Positions 1 to 10,404 of a stretch of 64,000 nt of DNA are shown one piece after another. A program made the translations under genes and the position numbers. The notes under the pieces were generated by a model. That model did not search any database and had not been told where the DNA came from. It saw nothing but the letters and a program-made list of their open reading frames with translations. How positions within the stretch are numbered: position 1 is the first letter of the stretch; the number at the start of each line of letters is the position of its first letter. This DNA is from Dama dama (taxonomy: Eukaryota; Chordata; Mammalia; Artiodactyla; Cervidae): the NCBI RefSeq assembly GCF_033118175.1, contig NC_083694.1, positions 43,361,608-43,425,607 of the forward strand. Reading direction: 5' to 3'.

Positions 1-80
1 TAGCAAAGTAATGTCTCTGCTTTTTAATATGCTGTCTAGGTTGGTCATAACTTTTCTTCTCTTCCAAGGAGCAAGCATCT
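1..80 (-). mobile_element. BovB LINE ORF2 fragment
   Basis: Read on the minus strand, this is the same coding stretch found on the plus strand near 21870-21945 and 60285-60360 inside longer BovB copies, including the shared words for 'aaaaagcagagacat' and 'agatgcttgctcctt'. It is cut at the window edge and at the first SINE. BovB is an RTE-type retrotransposon; this scrap is dead. Confidence 0.8.
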
Positions 81-276
81 ATATGCTGTGTGCTTAGTCA
101 TTCAGTCATGCCAACTCTCTGTGACCCCATGGACTGCAGCCCGTCAGGCTCCTCTGTCCATGGGTATTCTCCAGGCAAGAATGCTGGAGTGGGTAGCCTA
201 TCACTTCTCCAGGGGATCTTCCTGACCCAAGAATCGAACCAGTGTCTCCTACACTGCAGGCAGCTGAGCTACCAGA
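80..276 (-). mobile_element. Bov-tA SINE, first of a tandem cluster
   Basis: The minus-strand body carries the Bov-A signature (gaccccatggactg, ccaggcaagaatgctgg) and ends at 255-274 with a degraded tRNA-like head. The words 'tatatgctgtg' at 80-90 and 277-287 bracket it and may be a target-site duplication, or part of the repeated SINE tail. It abuts a second copy directly. Confidence 0.85.
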
Positions 277-494
277 TATATGCTGTGCTGTGTCTAGCTG
301 ATCAGTCATGTCCAATTCTTTGTGATCCCATGGACTGTAGCCCACCAGGCTCCTTTGTCCATGGGGATTCTCCAGGCAAGAATACTGGAGTGGGTTGCCA
401 AGTCCTCCTCCAGGGGATCTTCCCAGTCCAGGGATTGAACCCAGGTCTCCCACATCGCAGGTGAATTCCTTACCAACCGAACCACCAGGGAAGC
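277..494 (-). mobile_element. Bov-tA SINE, second of the cluster
   Basis: A full-length copy in minus orientation. It includes the tRNA-Glu-like head at about 425-494, read as the complement of gcttccctggtggttcgg. The tail at 280-300 repeats the 'gctgtg' motif seen at the end of copy one. This head-to-tail arrangement suggests insertion into the tail of a resident SINE, or unequal exchange. Confidence 0.88.
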
Positions 495-553
495 TCAAGA
501 ATACTGGAGTGGGTAACCTATCCCTTCTTCAGGGAATCTTCCCAACCCAGGTG
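495..553 (-). mobile_element. Partial Bov-tA segment duplicating the interior of the previous SINE
   Basis: Positions 498-552 repeat the internal 'aagaatactggagtggg' to 'cccaacccagg' part of the SINE immediately to the left, without head or tail. The word 'ccagatata' occurs at 272-280 and again at 554-562, so the whole 275-553 block looks like a local duplication or a nested insertion. Confidence 0.75.
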
Positions 554-728
554 CCAGATATATATTCATAGACAAATGAAATATATCCCTATCTATAGAC
601 AAATGAAAACAAAAACACTATTATCCAAAATCTATAATACACAGCAAAAGCAGTTGTAAGAGGGAAATTTATAGTAATACACACTTACCTCAGAAAACAA
701 GAAAAATCTCAAATAAATAACCTAAAGC

Positions 729-923
729 GAAGGTGAAAGTCATTCAGTTTTGTCTGACTATTTGAGACTCCATGGATTATACAGTTTCATGGAATTCTCC
801 AGGCCAGAATACAGGAGTGGGTAGCCTTTCCCTTCTCCAGGGGATTTTCCTGACCCAGGAATCGAACTGGGGTCTCCTGTATTGCAGGCAGATTTTTTAC
901 CAACTGAGCTATGAAGGAAGCCC
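729..923 (-). mobile_element. Bov-tA SINE nested in L1
   Basis: Near full-length and diverged. It is flanked by 'aaataacctaaa' at 715-726 and 'aaacaacctaaa' at 924-935, a 12-bp target duplication with one mismatch. L1 coding sequence resumes directly after it, which proves the insertion post-dates the L1. Confidence 0.9.
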
Positions 924-1861
924 AAACAACCTAAACTTATGCCTAAAACAACTAAAGAAAAAACAAACTAAACCCAAAGTTAGTTGAAGAAAAGAACTCA
1001 TAAAGGTTAGAGCAGAAATAAATGAAATAAAGACTAAAAAAACAATAGAAAAGAACAATGAAACTAAAAGCTGTCTCTTGGAAAAGGTAAACAAAATTGA
1101 TAAACTTTTAGCCAGACTCATCAAGAAAACAAGAGAGAGCACCCAAATCATTAAAATCAGAAATGAAGAAAGAGAAGTTTCAACCACCACCACAAAACTA
1201 CAAAGGATCATAAGAGACTACTATTAGCAACTATACACGAATAAAAATGAACAACCCAGCAGTGGACAAATTCTTAAAAAGGTACAATCTCCCAAGACTG
1301 AACCATAAAAAATACGAACAGACCAATTAACCAGCATTGAATTTGAATCAGCAATGTAAAACTCCTTTTATTGGAGTTCAGGGCCAGATGGTTTCACAGG
1401 TGACTTCTGTCAAAAATTTAGAGAAAAGTTAATACCTACTCTCTAAAACTACTTCAAAAAAACTGCAAATGAAGAAATAATCTGAACTCATTCTATGAGG
1501 CCACCATCACTCAAAACCAGAAAAATATACCACAAAAAAGAAAATTACAGGCCAATATCACTGATGAACATCACTGCAAAAACAGAGATGCAAAAATCCT
1601 CAACAAAATACTAGCAAACTGAATGCATACTATACATTAAAAGGATCATATGCACCATGATCAAAGGGGATTTATCCCAGAAAACTGAGAAATTTTCAGT
1701 ATCCACAAATCTATCAACATGATATATCACATTAACAAATCAGAGAATAAAAACCATATGATCATTCTAATAAATGCAGAAAAGATTTCTGATAAAATTC
1801 AACATTCATTTAGATTTTTAAAAACTTTTCATACAGTAGACATAGAGGATATATGAAAAAG

Positions 1862-2076
1862 TGAAGTAAAAGTGTTAGTTGCTCAGTCATGTCCAACTCT
1901 TTGCAACCCCATGGACTGTAGCCCACCAGGGTCCTCTGTCCATAGAATCCTCCAGGCAAGAATACTGGAGTGGGTTGCCATTCCCTTCTCTAGAGGATCT
2001 TCCTGACACAGGGATCGAACCCGGGTCTCCTCCATTGCAGGCAGATTCTTTACCAACTGAGCCACCAGGGAAGCCC
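1862..2076 (-). mobile_element. Bov-tA SINE nested in L1
   Basis: Full-length, with a clean tRNA-like head at about 2005-2076. The target duplication is 'agaggatatat' (1844-1854) and 'agaggaaatat' (2077-2087), 11 bp with one mismatch. The L1 ORF2 reading continues on both sides. Confidence 0.92.
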
Positions 2077-2267
2077 AGAGGAAATATACCTCAAAATCAT
2101 AAAGACCATATATGACAAACCCATAGCTAATATCATACTCAATGGTGAAAAGCTGAAAATATTTCCTCTAAGACAAGGAACAAGACAAGGACACACACTC
2201 TTGCCATTTTTATTCAACATAGTTTTGGAAGTCCTAACCACAGCAATGAGAGAAGAAAAAGAAATAA

Positions 2268-2815
2268 AAGATTCCAAATTGGAAAAGAAAAAGTAAAACT
2301 GTCACTTAGTTTGCACATGACATGAAGCTATACATAGAAAATCCTAAAGATAGTACCAGAAAACTATCAGCATTCATCAATGAATTCAGTAAAGCTTCAG
2401 GATACAAAATTAATACATTGAAATCTGTTGCATTTCTATACACTAACAACAAAACATCAGGAAGAGAAATTAAGGAAACAATCCCATTTACCATTGCATC
2501 AAAAAGAATAAAATACCTAGGAATAAACCTGCCTAACGAAGCAAAAGACCTGTTCTCTGAAAACTATGCCACTGCTGGACAAAACTGAAGATGACACAAA
2601 CAAATGGAAAGATATACCATGTTCTTGGATTGGAAGAATCAATACTGTTAAAATGACCATATTACCCAGGGCAATCGACAGATTTGATGCAATCCCTATC
2701 AAATTACCAAAGGCATTCTTCACAAAACTGGAACAAAAATATTTAAAATTTGTGTCAAAATACAGAAGAATAGAAAGCCCAGAAATAAACCCAGCACTTA
2801 CAGTCCATTTGTCAT
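2268..2815 (+). pseudogene. L1 ORF2 reverse-transcriptase palm remnant with lost active site
   Basis: This is the best-preserved coding block of the L1. The expected FADD active-site motif falls at 2310-2321. Here an extra base upstream shifts the frame, and the first catalytic aspartate codon reads cat (His) at 2316-2318, so the motif would be FAHD even if the frame were repaired. Downstream, an open frame (2322-2588) gives recognisable thumb-proximal sequence. Another (2566-2895) continues in a different frame and then runs into a Bov-A insertion. Known for the family: both aspartates are needed for polymerisation. Inferred: non-functional, under no selection. Confidence 0.85.
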
Positions 2816-2816
2816 T

Positions 2817-2951
2817 GTTGGAGAAGGAAATCACAACCCACGCTAGTATTCTTGCTTGGAAAACCCCAAGGACAACAGAGCCTGACATGCTATAGTCCAT
2901 GGGGTCCCAAAGAGTTGGACGTGACTTAGCAACTGAACAATAGCAACAACT
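2817..2951 (+). mobile_element. Bov-A (headless) SINE nested in L1
   Basis: Starts at 'ggagaaggaaatcacaaccc', inside the consensus body, and ends in 'caactgaacaatagcaac'. No tRNA-like head is present, so it is either a 5'-truncated Bov-tA or a Bov-A monomer. L1 sequence flanks it on both sides. Confidence 0.85.
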
Positions 2952-3888
2952 TATGGTCAATTAGTCTATGACAAAAGAGACAAGAATATACAATGGACGA
3001 AAGACAGTCTCTTCAATAAGTAGTACTGGGAAAACTGGACAGCTTCATGTAAAAGAATGAAATTAGAACATTCTCTTATACCACATACAAAAATAAACTC
3101 AAAATGGATTAAAGACCTAAATATAAGACTGGATACCATAAAACTCCTAAAGGAAATCATAAATAGAACATGCTTTGACATAAATCACAGCAATATTTTT
3201 TTGTATCCATCTCCCAGAATAATGGAAACAAAAGCAAATATAAACAAGTGGGACCTAATTAAACTTAAAAGCTTTTTCACAGCAAGGTAAACTGCAAACA
3301 AAACAAAAAGCCAACCTATGGACTAAGAGAAAGTATTCGCAAACAATGCCACTGACAGGCACTAATTTCTAAAATATACAAACAGCACAATAAAGCTTAA
3401 TATCAAAAAACCAAATAACCCAATCAAAAAATGGGCAGAAGATCTAAATACACATTTCTCTAAAGACATAAATAGTAAAGAGGCACATGAAATGATGTTC
3501 AACATCACTATTAGAGAAATGCAAATCAAAACTACATTGAAGTATTACTTCATATCAGTCAGAATGACCATCATCAAAGTCTACAAATAATAAATGCTGA
3601 AGGGGTCATGGAGAAAAAGAAACCCTCTATACTGCTGGTGGGAATTTAAATTGCTGCAGCCACTATGGAGAACAGTATGGAGGTTTCTTAAAATACTAAA
3701 AGTAGAGTTACCATATGATCCTACAATCCCACTCCTGGGCATATATCCAGAGAAAACTATAATTCAAAAAGATACATGCACCTCATGTACATGCATGTAT
3801 TCACATCATAAACTTCATAAAGAATATATGAAGTTTACTTCAGAGAAAACACTATCCACAATCATAAACAACTCCTCCAGCAGTATAT

Positions 3889-3890
<2 letters not shown>

Positions 3891-3919
<29 letters not shown>
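3891..3919. repeat. (CA)n microsatellite inside L1
   Basis: About 14 uninterrupted CA units lie where ruminant L1 normally has a short 'tatatacaca' stretch. The microsatellite therefore grew from sequence within the retrotransposon. Confidence 0.95.
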
Positions 3920-3921
<2 letters not shown>

Positions 3922-4285
3922 GAAATACTATTCTGCCATTAAAAAGAATAAAATAATGTCACTAGCAGCAACATGGATGGACCTAAAGATTATCAAACTA
4001 AGTGAAGTAAGTCAGACAAAGACAAATATCATATGATATCACTTACATGTGGACTCTTAAAATGATGTAAATGAACTTACTTACAAAACATAAATAGATT
4101 CATAGACACAGAAAACAAACATGGTTACCAAAGGGTATAATAGTGTGGGGGTGGGGGAGAGATAAATTAGGAGTTTGGGACTAACATATATGAACTACTA
4201 TATATAAAATAGATAAACAACAAGGACCTACTGTATAGTCCAGGGAACTATATTCAGTATCTTTTAATAACCTATAATGGTAAAG

Positions 4286-4343
4286 GTGATGCAGTCCGTG
4301 GGGTCACAAAGAGTTGGACACAACTGGGCGAGTGAACAACAAC
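4286..4343 (+). mobile_element. 58-bp BovB/Bov-A 3'-end insertion in the L1 3' UTR
   Basis: Contains only the terminal 'gggtcacaaagagttggaca' and '(aac)n' end of the BovB/Bov-A family. It is flanked by 'aatggtaaag' (4276-4285) and 'aatggaaaag' (4344-4353). This looks like an extremely 5'-truncated retrotransposition event. Confidence 0.75.
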
Positions 4344-4484
4344 AATGGAAAAGAATCTGAAAACAACATATGTAACTGAATGACTTTACTGTACGCCTGA
4401 AACTAACACAATATTATAAATTAACTATACTTCAATTAAAAGTAGTTTTTTAAAAAGCAGTAGTACCACACTCAAAAAAATGTT

Positions 4485-4790
4485 TAAGTAAACTGACTAT
4501 ACCAAAGGTTGGCAAGGATGTAGAGCAACTGGAACTCACATGTCTGGTAGGATATAAAATGAAAGAACCATTTCAGTGATTTCTTATAAATACACACCTA
4601 CTATAACAATCCAACGGCTCCACTTCTGGGTATTTACTTGAAAGAAACACAATGTATGTCCACACAGACTTGCCCATGAATGTTCATACCAATTGTATTT
4701 GTAGAAGCCAAAAGTTAGAAACAAGCCTGTGTATCAGTAGGTGAATAAATAGGGGAAAAAACCTGTGGCATGGCTATAAAGGACACACAA
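4485..4790 (+). mobile_element. Old L1M-type 3' fragment
   Basis: Carries L1 C-terminal landmarks in degenerate form ('ggcaaggatgtagagcaact', then 'tacaacaatccaac...cacttctgggtattta' and a 'gtgaataaat' stretch). It is more diverged than the L1 just upstream, so it is probably an older element into whose vicinity the young L1 jumped. Confidence 0.65.
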
Positions 4791-5469
4791 CTCCTCCAGC
4801 AGCAGAGTGTGACAACACATCAAGGTGCTATCCACCAGGGAAGCCCATGAGAGTCTCAGCATGTAGGGTTTTTACTGGGAAATCATCACATAGGCATCTC
4901 CAGCTTAGCATGGACTGAAGTCCCAGACTCCAAGAAGGAAAGCAGATGTACAGCATGTACTACACTGTATAAACAGTTCAGGAAGAGTGAGTCTCTCTTA
5001 CTGTTCAGGGAAAGTTTAATATGAGAATCGAGACCTTCTTCCCAGGTGGCACAGTGGTAAAGAACCCACCTACCAATGCAGGAGATGCGGGAAACATGAG
5101 TTCAATCCCTGGATCGGGAAGATCCCCTGGAGAAGGAAATGGCAACCTGCTCCAGTAGTCTTGCCTGGAAAATTCCATGGACAGAGGAACCTGGTGGTCT
5201 ACAGTCAATGGGGTTGCAAAGAATCAGACATGGCTGAGTGCACACAGGTAGGTATAGAGACCTGTTAACCAACTGGGTTCCCAGACACCAGCCAAGGGCC
5301 AACACTGCCAGGAGGCCTTTCTAAGGGTATGCGAGGTTAATTCTTTTCTGCATACCACCACAGACTAGACTTAATCCCCTTGAAGGTTTCCTGTGTAGCC
5401 TCTGTCACACCCAGAATCAACTGGGTTGTGCATTAACTATTTGCACAAACTACCTGTATGATGTCTGTC
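4791..5469. other. Unclassified, possibly old repeat, split by a SINE
   Basis: Noncoding. Sequence on the two sides of the SINE at 5037-5256 reads as one interrupted unit, running from 'catcaaggtgctatccacca' through 'gtactacactgtataaacag' to 'ccaagggccaacactgccag'. I suspect an old interspersed repeat but cannot name it. No open frame of interest. Confidence 0.35.
5037..5256 (+). mobile_element. Bov-tA SINE
   Basis: Plus orientation, with a tRNA-like head ('cttcccaggtggcacagtgg', 'gttcaatccc' B-box-like word) and a Bov-A body ending 'gactgagtgcacac'-like. Flanked by 'gagacct' at 5030-5036 and 5257-5263. Confidence 0.9.
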
Positions 5470-5575
5470 TCCCTTTTAGGCCATAAGTCCCATCAGAGCA
5501 GGCATGGAGCCTGCCTGGTACTGAGTTAAAGTTTAATAAATAAATGTTAAATGATGAATGAAGAATGAATGAACA
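5470..5575 (+). mobile_element. L2 LINE 3' end
   Basis: Shows the L2 terminal signature: 'ttaggccataagtcccatca', then a degenerate 'gcctggtactgagtt', then 'aataaataaatgttaaatga' and a short 'gaatgaatgaa' tail. Ancient mammalian LINE fragment. Confidence 0.65.
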
Positions 5576-6139
5576 TAGTCTAGCACTAGCCCATGGCAGC
5601 TGTTTTCTCTTTTGTGCTTGATTCCTGAGACTCCGTGAGACTCCCTGGGGAAGGTGGGTAGCCAAAGCAAAGCAAAGTCAGAATTGTAACCCTGTGGACA
5701 AAGACACAGCCCGGAAACTTGATGACACCATTGTCCAAAGTCGTCCCAACAATAGAGGCCAAGGTGAGTTCAAAGAGTGGGAGCAGAGCCCTTGCGCTCA
5801 ACTGTTGAAGATGAACCATCCCAGATAAAAATGGAACAATTTTGGGCTCAACACAATGACAATTAAAACAGCCCCACAAATCCTCTCTGGCCTTTCCTTT
5901 ACTTCATGTGCCTAGGAAACATGGAACAGTCTAAGAACTCCCCTGGACTTCCCACGGCATCCAACTGCTGGGATAACCCCACATACAACAGGTTCCCACA
6001 TACAAGGAAAGCCACCTGTCTCCCAAGACCCCTGACTTCCAAGCCCCCCAAAAAAAGCAGTCCTGAGGGATGATAGAAGAAAAGCATGTAGACAGGCAGA
6101 TGTAGGAAATTCAAAAATTTGTTGCAAGTTAGGCATTGG
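5576..6139. other. Unique noncoding DNA
   Basis: I see no repeat signature, conserved coding frame or RNA gene. Overlapping minus-strand frames of 71-97 codons here have no recognisable domain. Confidence 0.5.
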
Positions 6140-6455
6140 CTGGATCTTCAGTTATTCTGAGAAACATAATTTTTAAAAGGACACCAAGGTCTAAGGATTA
6201 CTTGATTATTTTAATAGAGCCAGATACTTCATGATCAATATGAATTCTTGTATTTTTAATGTGAATCATTATTCAAAATATGTCACTGCCCAATCAATAC
6301 AAAAGTTAAAACTCATCAATATTTAAATTTTTCCAATTGATGTCTTATCATTATATCCAGGAAAAAGCTTGGTGGATCACAGAATCCATTATTTAATCTT
6401 TCAGGTTTGCAGAGTTGAGAATTAAACACCACGCTGTGTCATTAGCTGCCTGAAC
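6140..6455. promoter_or_regulatory. Candidate conserved noncoding element (AT-rich)
   Basis: A repeat-free AT-rich block containing 'ggattacttgattatttta', 'tcaatatttaaatttttcc', 'cattatttaatc' and 'gtcattagctgcctga'. These are homeodomain-like words in a sharply bounded island between GC-richer stretches. Inference only; cross-species alignment would decide. Confidence 0.25.
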
Positions 6456-6719
6456 GGTGGCAGATCAAATTGGGGAGGGGGACAGGAGGAGTGGGAGGGG
6501 AAATCCATGCAGGGCTCTCAGTCTGAAGTGACCTCCAAGGACAGGGAGGCATTCGTCCAGTGTCTGCAGGATGGCTGGGCTCTAGGGAGGGAAGGTGGAG
6601 AGCAAGGACCCTGGAGCCTCTGCCACGTGACTCAGCGTTGGACCAAAGTCAGGATTCTTAGCTTGCTCAGGTGACCCATGAGGTCCTCTAGAGGCTATTT
6701 CCTCCACTTCCAGCCCCCT
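6456..6719. other. Unique GC-richer noncoding DNA
   Basis: Contains purine-rich runs (ggggagggggacaggagg) and no recognisable element. Confidence 0.45.
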
Positions 6720-7125
6720 CCAACCCTATACTCTGGTCCCTCTGAACCCTAACCCTCCAATCACTGCAGGCGAGCCCTCCTGCCTCTAGACTTTTCAATA
6801 CTGTTTCAGCCTAAAATGTGAATCGTCATCCTCCCCTTACCACTGGTCTGGCTAATACTCACTCCTCCTTGGGAATCTTGGCTTCAAGGTCACTGACTCA
6901 AGGAAGGCATCCATCTGGGATGAGTAAGTGGCCGTCACATAGGCCACATGGGACTCCGTGCTGACCTTGAACATGGTATCTGTCTGGCTACTTCTCCATC
7001 ATCCGAACCCTCCTGTCACAGAGACTGGTCCCATCTATTCCTGTATCCTTGCTTCCCAGGATGGGGCCTGGGACACAGGAGAGGCTCCATCAGCCTCTGA
7101 TGGATGGATGATTGGATGGTCAGCA
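6720..7125 (+). mobile_element. Degenerate L2 3' region
   Basis: Order of weak L2 landmarks: 'ctcctccttgggaatcttgg', 'aaggaaggcatccatctggg', 'tgtatccttgcttcccagga', then 'tgatggatggatgattggat' in place of the L2 terminal repeat. Plus orientation; heavily decayed. Confidence 0.5.
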
Positions 7126-7744
7126 TCCGTAGAGTCAGCAGATCTCCTCATGACCCTGAGGCTGAGTTGGAGGAGAGTGACCAGGGGAAGGGACAGTCCC
7201 TGCAGGTGGTCAGAGGGTGACACACTCATCTGGCCCAACCTTTCCAACAGGTGTACTCCTCCATCCCATGGCAATGTGGAAACAGAGAGCTGTTTCCTGG
7301 GAACTTTACACAGGGGAGCTGGGGCAGCTTGGCGTAGACAGTGGAAGACTGAGGGGGACTTTCCACTCTGAATTCGAATATTCAATCTGATGAGAAAAAC
7401 CAGGCTCAGAGCTCCCTGAGGGCTCGCAGGTAAGAGGACTAAGGTGCAGACTTTGAGTAGATTTAAGGGCAATGGGAAAACCCCCACACAAAATCTCCTC
7501 CCTTTTCCATTCTTGATCCCCACTTCTCCAAGCTTCCACTGATAAAAAGTCCTTTTCTCTGAGCCTGAGTGTCTTTGTTTGCTCAGAGTTCACTGCTAAA
7601 TTGCACCAAACCTGAGAGGCAGACATTAAATCTTAGCAACTTTATTCATTCCATCCATACCTCCTGAGTCCCACCTCCCTGTCAGCGTGGTGCTTTCCCC
7701 CAGGACTCAAGAATGAAGCCCACGGTGCTAACTTTAGAGAATCT
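7126..7744. other. Unique noncoding DNA
   Basis: The longest frame (7035-7523, minus, 162 codons) shows no domain, low-complexity pattern or splice context that I would defend. No repeat identified. Confidence 0.45.
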
Positions 7745-8260
7745 GCTTAACATTTACTGATGGCAAAGCCTGAAAAATCAGTCAACAAATCTACTGGGTA
7801 TCCCCATCTGCAGCATAAAGTATTAAATAACACATCATCCCTGACTTCCAGGAATTTACAGTCAAGTTTAGGGATGGACAGAGAATATCTGTCTACTGAA
7901 TGAGTTACAGCTGCTGAGGCACCATATCCATGCCGCGTGAAGTGTCCTAAAAAGGAAAGAGCAGCTGAATGGCACTGAGGATGTAGAAGAGGACAGCAAA
8001 GAGGAGGGCATCTGAGCCAAGCCTAGAGGATGAATAGAATGTTCCAGGTGGGGAACTTGCTCCAACAACAGGAGGGAGCAGGAGCAGGACGCATCAGTTG
8101 TCTCCACAGCCAGAGGGAAGAATGCAGCAGAGCAGAGGTGCCTGGAGGGTGGGATTCATTCCAGGAGGAGGAGAAGGAGCACGGAGAGAAGGCGGATGGG
8201 ATCCCAAGACCAAAGCAGCACGGGGCCAAGTGCAGACCCAGACACAAGGCTCTGGACACT
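7745..8260 (-). mobile_element. L2 LINE, minus orientation
   Basis: Begins with the complement of the L2 tail ('catttactgatggcaaagcc ... tcaacaaatctactgggta'). It continues with 'acttccaggaatttacagtc', 'gagggcatctgagccaagcc' and 'gaatgttccaggtggggaac', matching L2 ORF2-to-UTR order read backwards. The downstream boundary is fuzzy. Confidence 0.6.
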
Positions 8261-8960
8261 GCTCCACAGAGCCACCCGCTGGGACCCAACTGAAAAATTC
8301 AAAGAATGGCAAGGTGCCTGGCAGACAGCTGAAGATCAGGCAATAGGGGTGAGGTGGGCGGGCTATGACCCAGTGCCATCCCGTCTCTGACCAACACATC
8401 CCTGCCGATGAGAAGCAGTGGGAGCGGCTGAGGCTGGACCAGCTGTCATGGTTCGTGACCAAGTTCGCGCCCTTGGACTGACTGCATGAGACACACCTTT
8501 CCAGTGAAGCCCACGGCCACTCCCCTGGCTGCCCCTGGACTTGGACGTGACCTCGACTTCACAGGCTTCTCCAGCTGCAAGTCCTCGGTTCCCACCACCC
8601 ACCAAAGGGACACAGCAGCAAATGGGATAGACACAGTCTCTTCCTTCGCAAGGCTGACATTCCCACAGAGGGGACAGGCCAGGGAGGTGAGGGTCACAAA
8701 GGAGCATTCCAGGTGCTACGAGAGTGATGGCAGGGTTCTCCAAATGAGTCAGGGGTCCAGAGAAGGAGCCCTGAGGGCAACCCAAGAAGTTAATTAGGGG
8801 TCAGCCAGGCCAAGGTCCTGCCCAGGCTGGGTGCCTGGGGTTTTCCAAAGCAGAAGGGGCACACGTGTGCCTGGGTGAAGGTGGCAGGGGAGAGTTGGAC
8901 CCATTCAGGGGACAGAGAGGGGGCATGCAGAGAGTGGGGAGCACACGGCACACAGCATCT
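8261..8960. other. Unique GC-rich noncoding DNA
   Basis: Several overlapping frames of 80-140 codons reflect high GC and few stop codons. None shows a recognisable domain or conserved motif. No repeat signature. Confidence 0.45.
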
Positions 8961-8964
8961 GTTG

Positions 8965-9290
8965 CTGGCAGAACTGTGTCCCCTAACAGGTGTTGAAGTC
9001 CTGAACCCCAGTACCTGTGAATATGGTGTTATTTGGAAACTGGGTCTTTACAAATGATCATGTTAAGATGAGGTCACTGGGCAGATCCTAATCCAAGATG
9101 ACCAGTGTCCTAATAAACGGGAAATCAGGACACAGAGACAGACATGTTCAGAGGGAAGGTGACACCATGAGGGGATAGAAGGACCAAAGAGGAGGGAGCA
9201 TTTCACTCCCAGACACAAACCCCGGCAAGACTAGGGGACATTAAGAGACCCCCAAAGACCTCCCAGGGCATCCAGTTCTGGCTCTCCTCC
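8965..9290 (+). mobile_element. MaLR (MLT1-like) LTR relic
   Basis: Shows the MLT1-type succession 'tgttgaagtcctgaacccca', 'ttatttggaaactgggtctt', 'aagatgaggtcactgggcag', 'gaccagtgtcctaataaac' and 'gacacagagacagacatg'. Ancient solo-LTR remnant without coding sequence. The subfamily call is by eye. Confidence 0.65.
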
Positions 9291-10404
9291 CTCCATCAAG
9301 GATCACTCATTGAGCCTGAGACCAATAACCAAGTTCAGGGAATTCACCTAGAGAAGGGTTTCCAGGGCCCAGTGTGTGGGTCCTCCCATCTCAGGCTGCG
9401 AACCCCCTCCCCAGGAGCAGAGAGGAAGAGCAGGATTGTGTTTTGTTCTTTGCATTGGCCCCTTCAGGTTGGAGTTGACCCAACCCTCCAGGAACCCTTC
9501 AAATCTTCAGAAATGCAACCCAGTGATAAGGACATATTCATCAGTGCCCTTGAATCATCAAGGAAAGGGAAATCAATGGTCAATGGCCGTGGCTGTCATG
9601 TACGTTTATCAGAAAAGGAACCGCACACATAACTCTATGGATGTCCTAATTCTCTCAACACTGACCGCTGCGGTGGGCGATTACATGGCTGCCCGCTAGT
9701 AACAAGAATATTCCAGTAATGAGAACACCTATTTCCTGATCACCTTAGAGACTTACTGAATCCACCTTATTCACCGACTGCATCAGAAATCGTGTCTTCA
9801 TGTCTCTCTGTGCACAGTATCTACCAGGATGTCCCACTGGTTCCCCACTGGGTCTCATCTCACACAGCACTCATTGTGTTCTCTTCCATTTAAACTCAGT
9901 CCTGGGGCAGCAAACCAGAGTGACTCAACAGCACAGGAGTGTATGGAGCTCTTTGCTCTGCCCCCACACTTAAGTCCTCAGTCACTGTGCTTAACTCAGC
10001 TTCCTTTGGAATACCTTTTTTTCCCTCTAATTGTGGGCATGAGACCCTCGGGAAGCCATGTGGATGCTGACACCACCGGCAGAATCGGGGGCTTTTCTTA
10101 GCTGCCAAAAGTGGGAGAGCCTCTGCAAAACAGTCCATGCCCTTGACATACCTCTTGGAAGCAGGTTTATGTTCTTGGAAAGATCATTTTATGAAACATG
10201 TAATGCTGTATCTCATACATTAATCAAAAATGTGGCACAGAGATTTTAATTCTGTCCCTGATAATATCAGAGATGTAGAAAACAATGGAAACTGTATCAG
10301 CTGAAAGAGATGGTCCAATTAAACCTCTGGGCCCATGTGGAGTGTCTCCAATCTGTCACTGAGTATGGACATCTCCACTCCACAAAGGTGTCGGGCAGTG
10401 GGGC
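9291..10404. other. Unique noncoding DNA
   Basis: No recognised repeat. The part at 10140-10290 is AT-richer ('atgaaacatgtaatgctgta', 'cattaatcaaaaatgtgg') and could be a weak regulatory island. The remaining open frames (up to 107 codons) have no support. Confidence 0.4.

Larger units (their letters stand above)
554..4450 (+). mobile_element. L1 LINE, 5'-truncated, about 3.9 kb, dead
   Basis: Six-frame reading gives broken pieces of L1 ORF2 in order. The endonuclease-to-RT linker lies at about 600-1200. The RT palm follows at about 1370-2590 (a 'GPDGF'-like stretch near 1380, then the 'NPKDS..KL', 'GYKIN' and 'RIKYLGINLP' stretches at 2339-2550). 'EDTNKWKDIPCSWIGRIN' lies at 2590-2645, and the C-terminal region with 'WKTVWRFL'-type motifs at about 3590-3760. 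A ruminant-style 3' UTR ends in 'cttcaattaaaa' near 4430-4441. ORF1 and the 5' UTR are missing. The frame is broken by many stops, frameshifts and four later insertions (729-923, 1862-2076, 2817-2951, 4286-4343). The active-site codon is mutated (see the separate entry). It cannot move itself. Confidence 0.92.

Noticed and set aside
90..498. 124- and 130-codon frames with conserved-looking 'SPGKNTGVG' and 'GSVGKEF' motifs
   Set aside because: These recur throughout the window wherever a Bov-tA lies; they are SINE translations in two orientations.
4791..4860. 'ccaccagggaagccc' at 4831-4845 as another Bov-tA
   Set aside because: Only the terminal 15-base word is present; no SINE body follows on either side, so it is more likely part of the flanking old repeat or chance.
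6741..6758. Telomere-like 'aaccctaaccctcc'
   Set aside because: Fewer than three units; chance occurrence.
8363..8785. 140-codon minus frame in GC-rich DNA
   Set aside because: Overlapped by other frames on both strands, no recognisable domain, no splice or promoter support.
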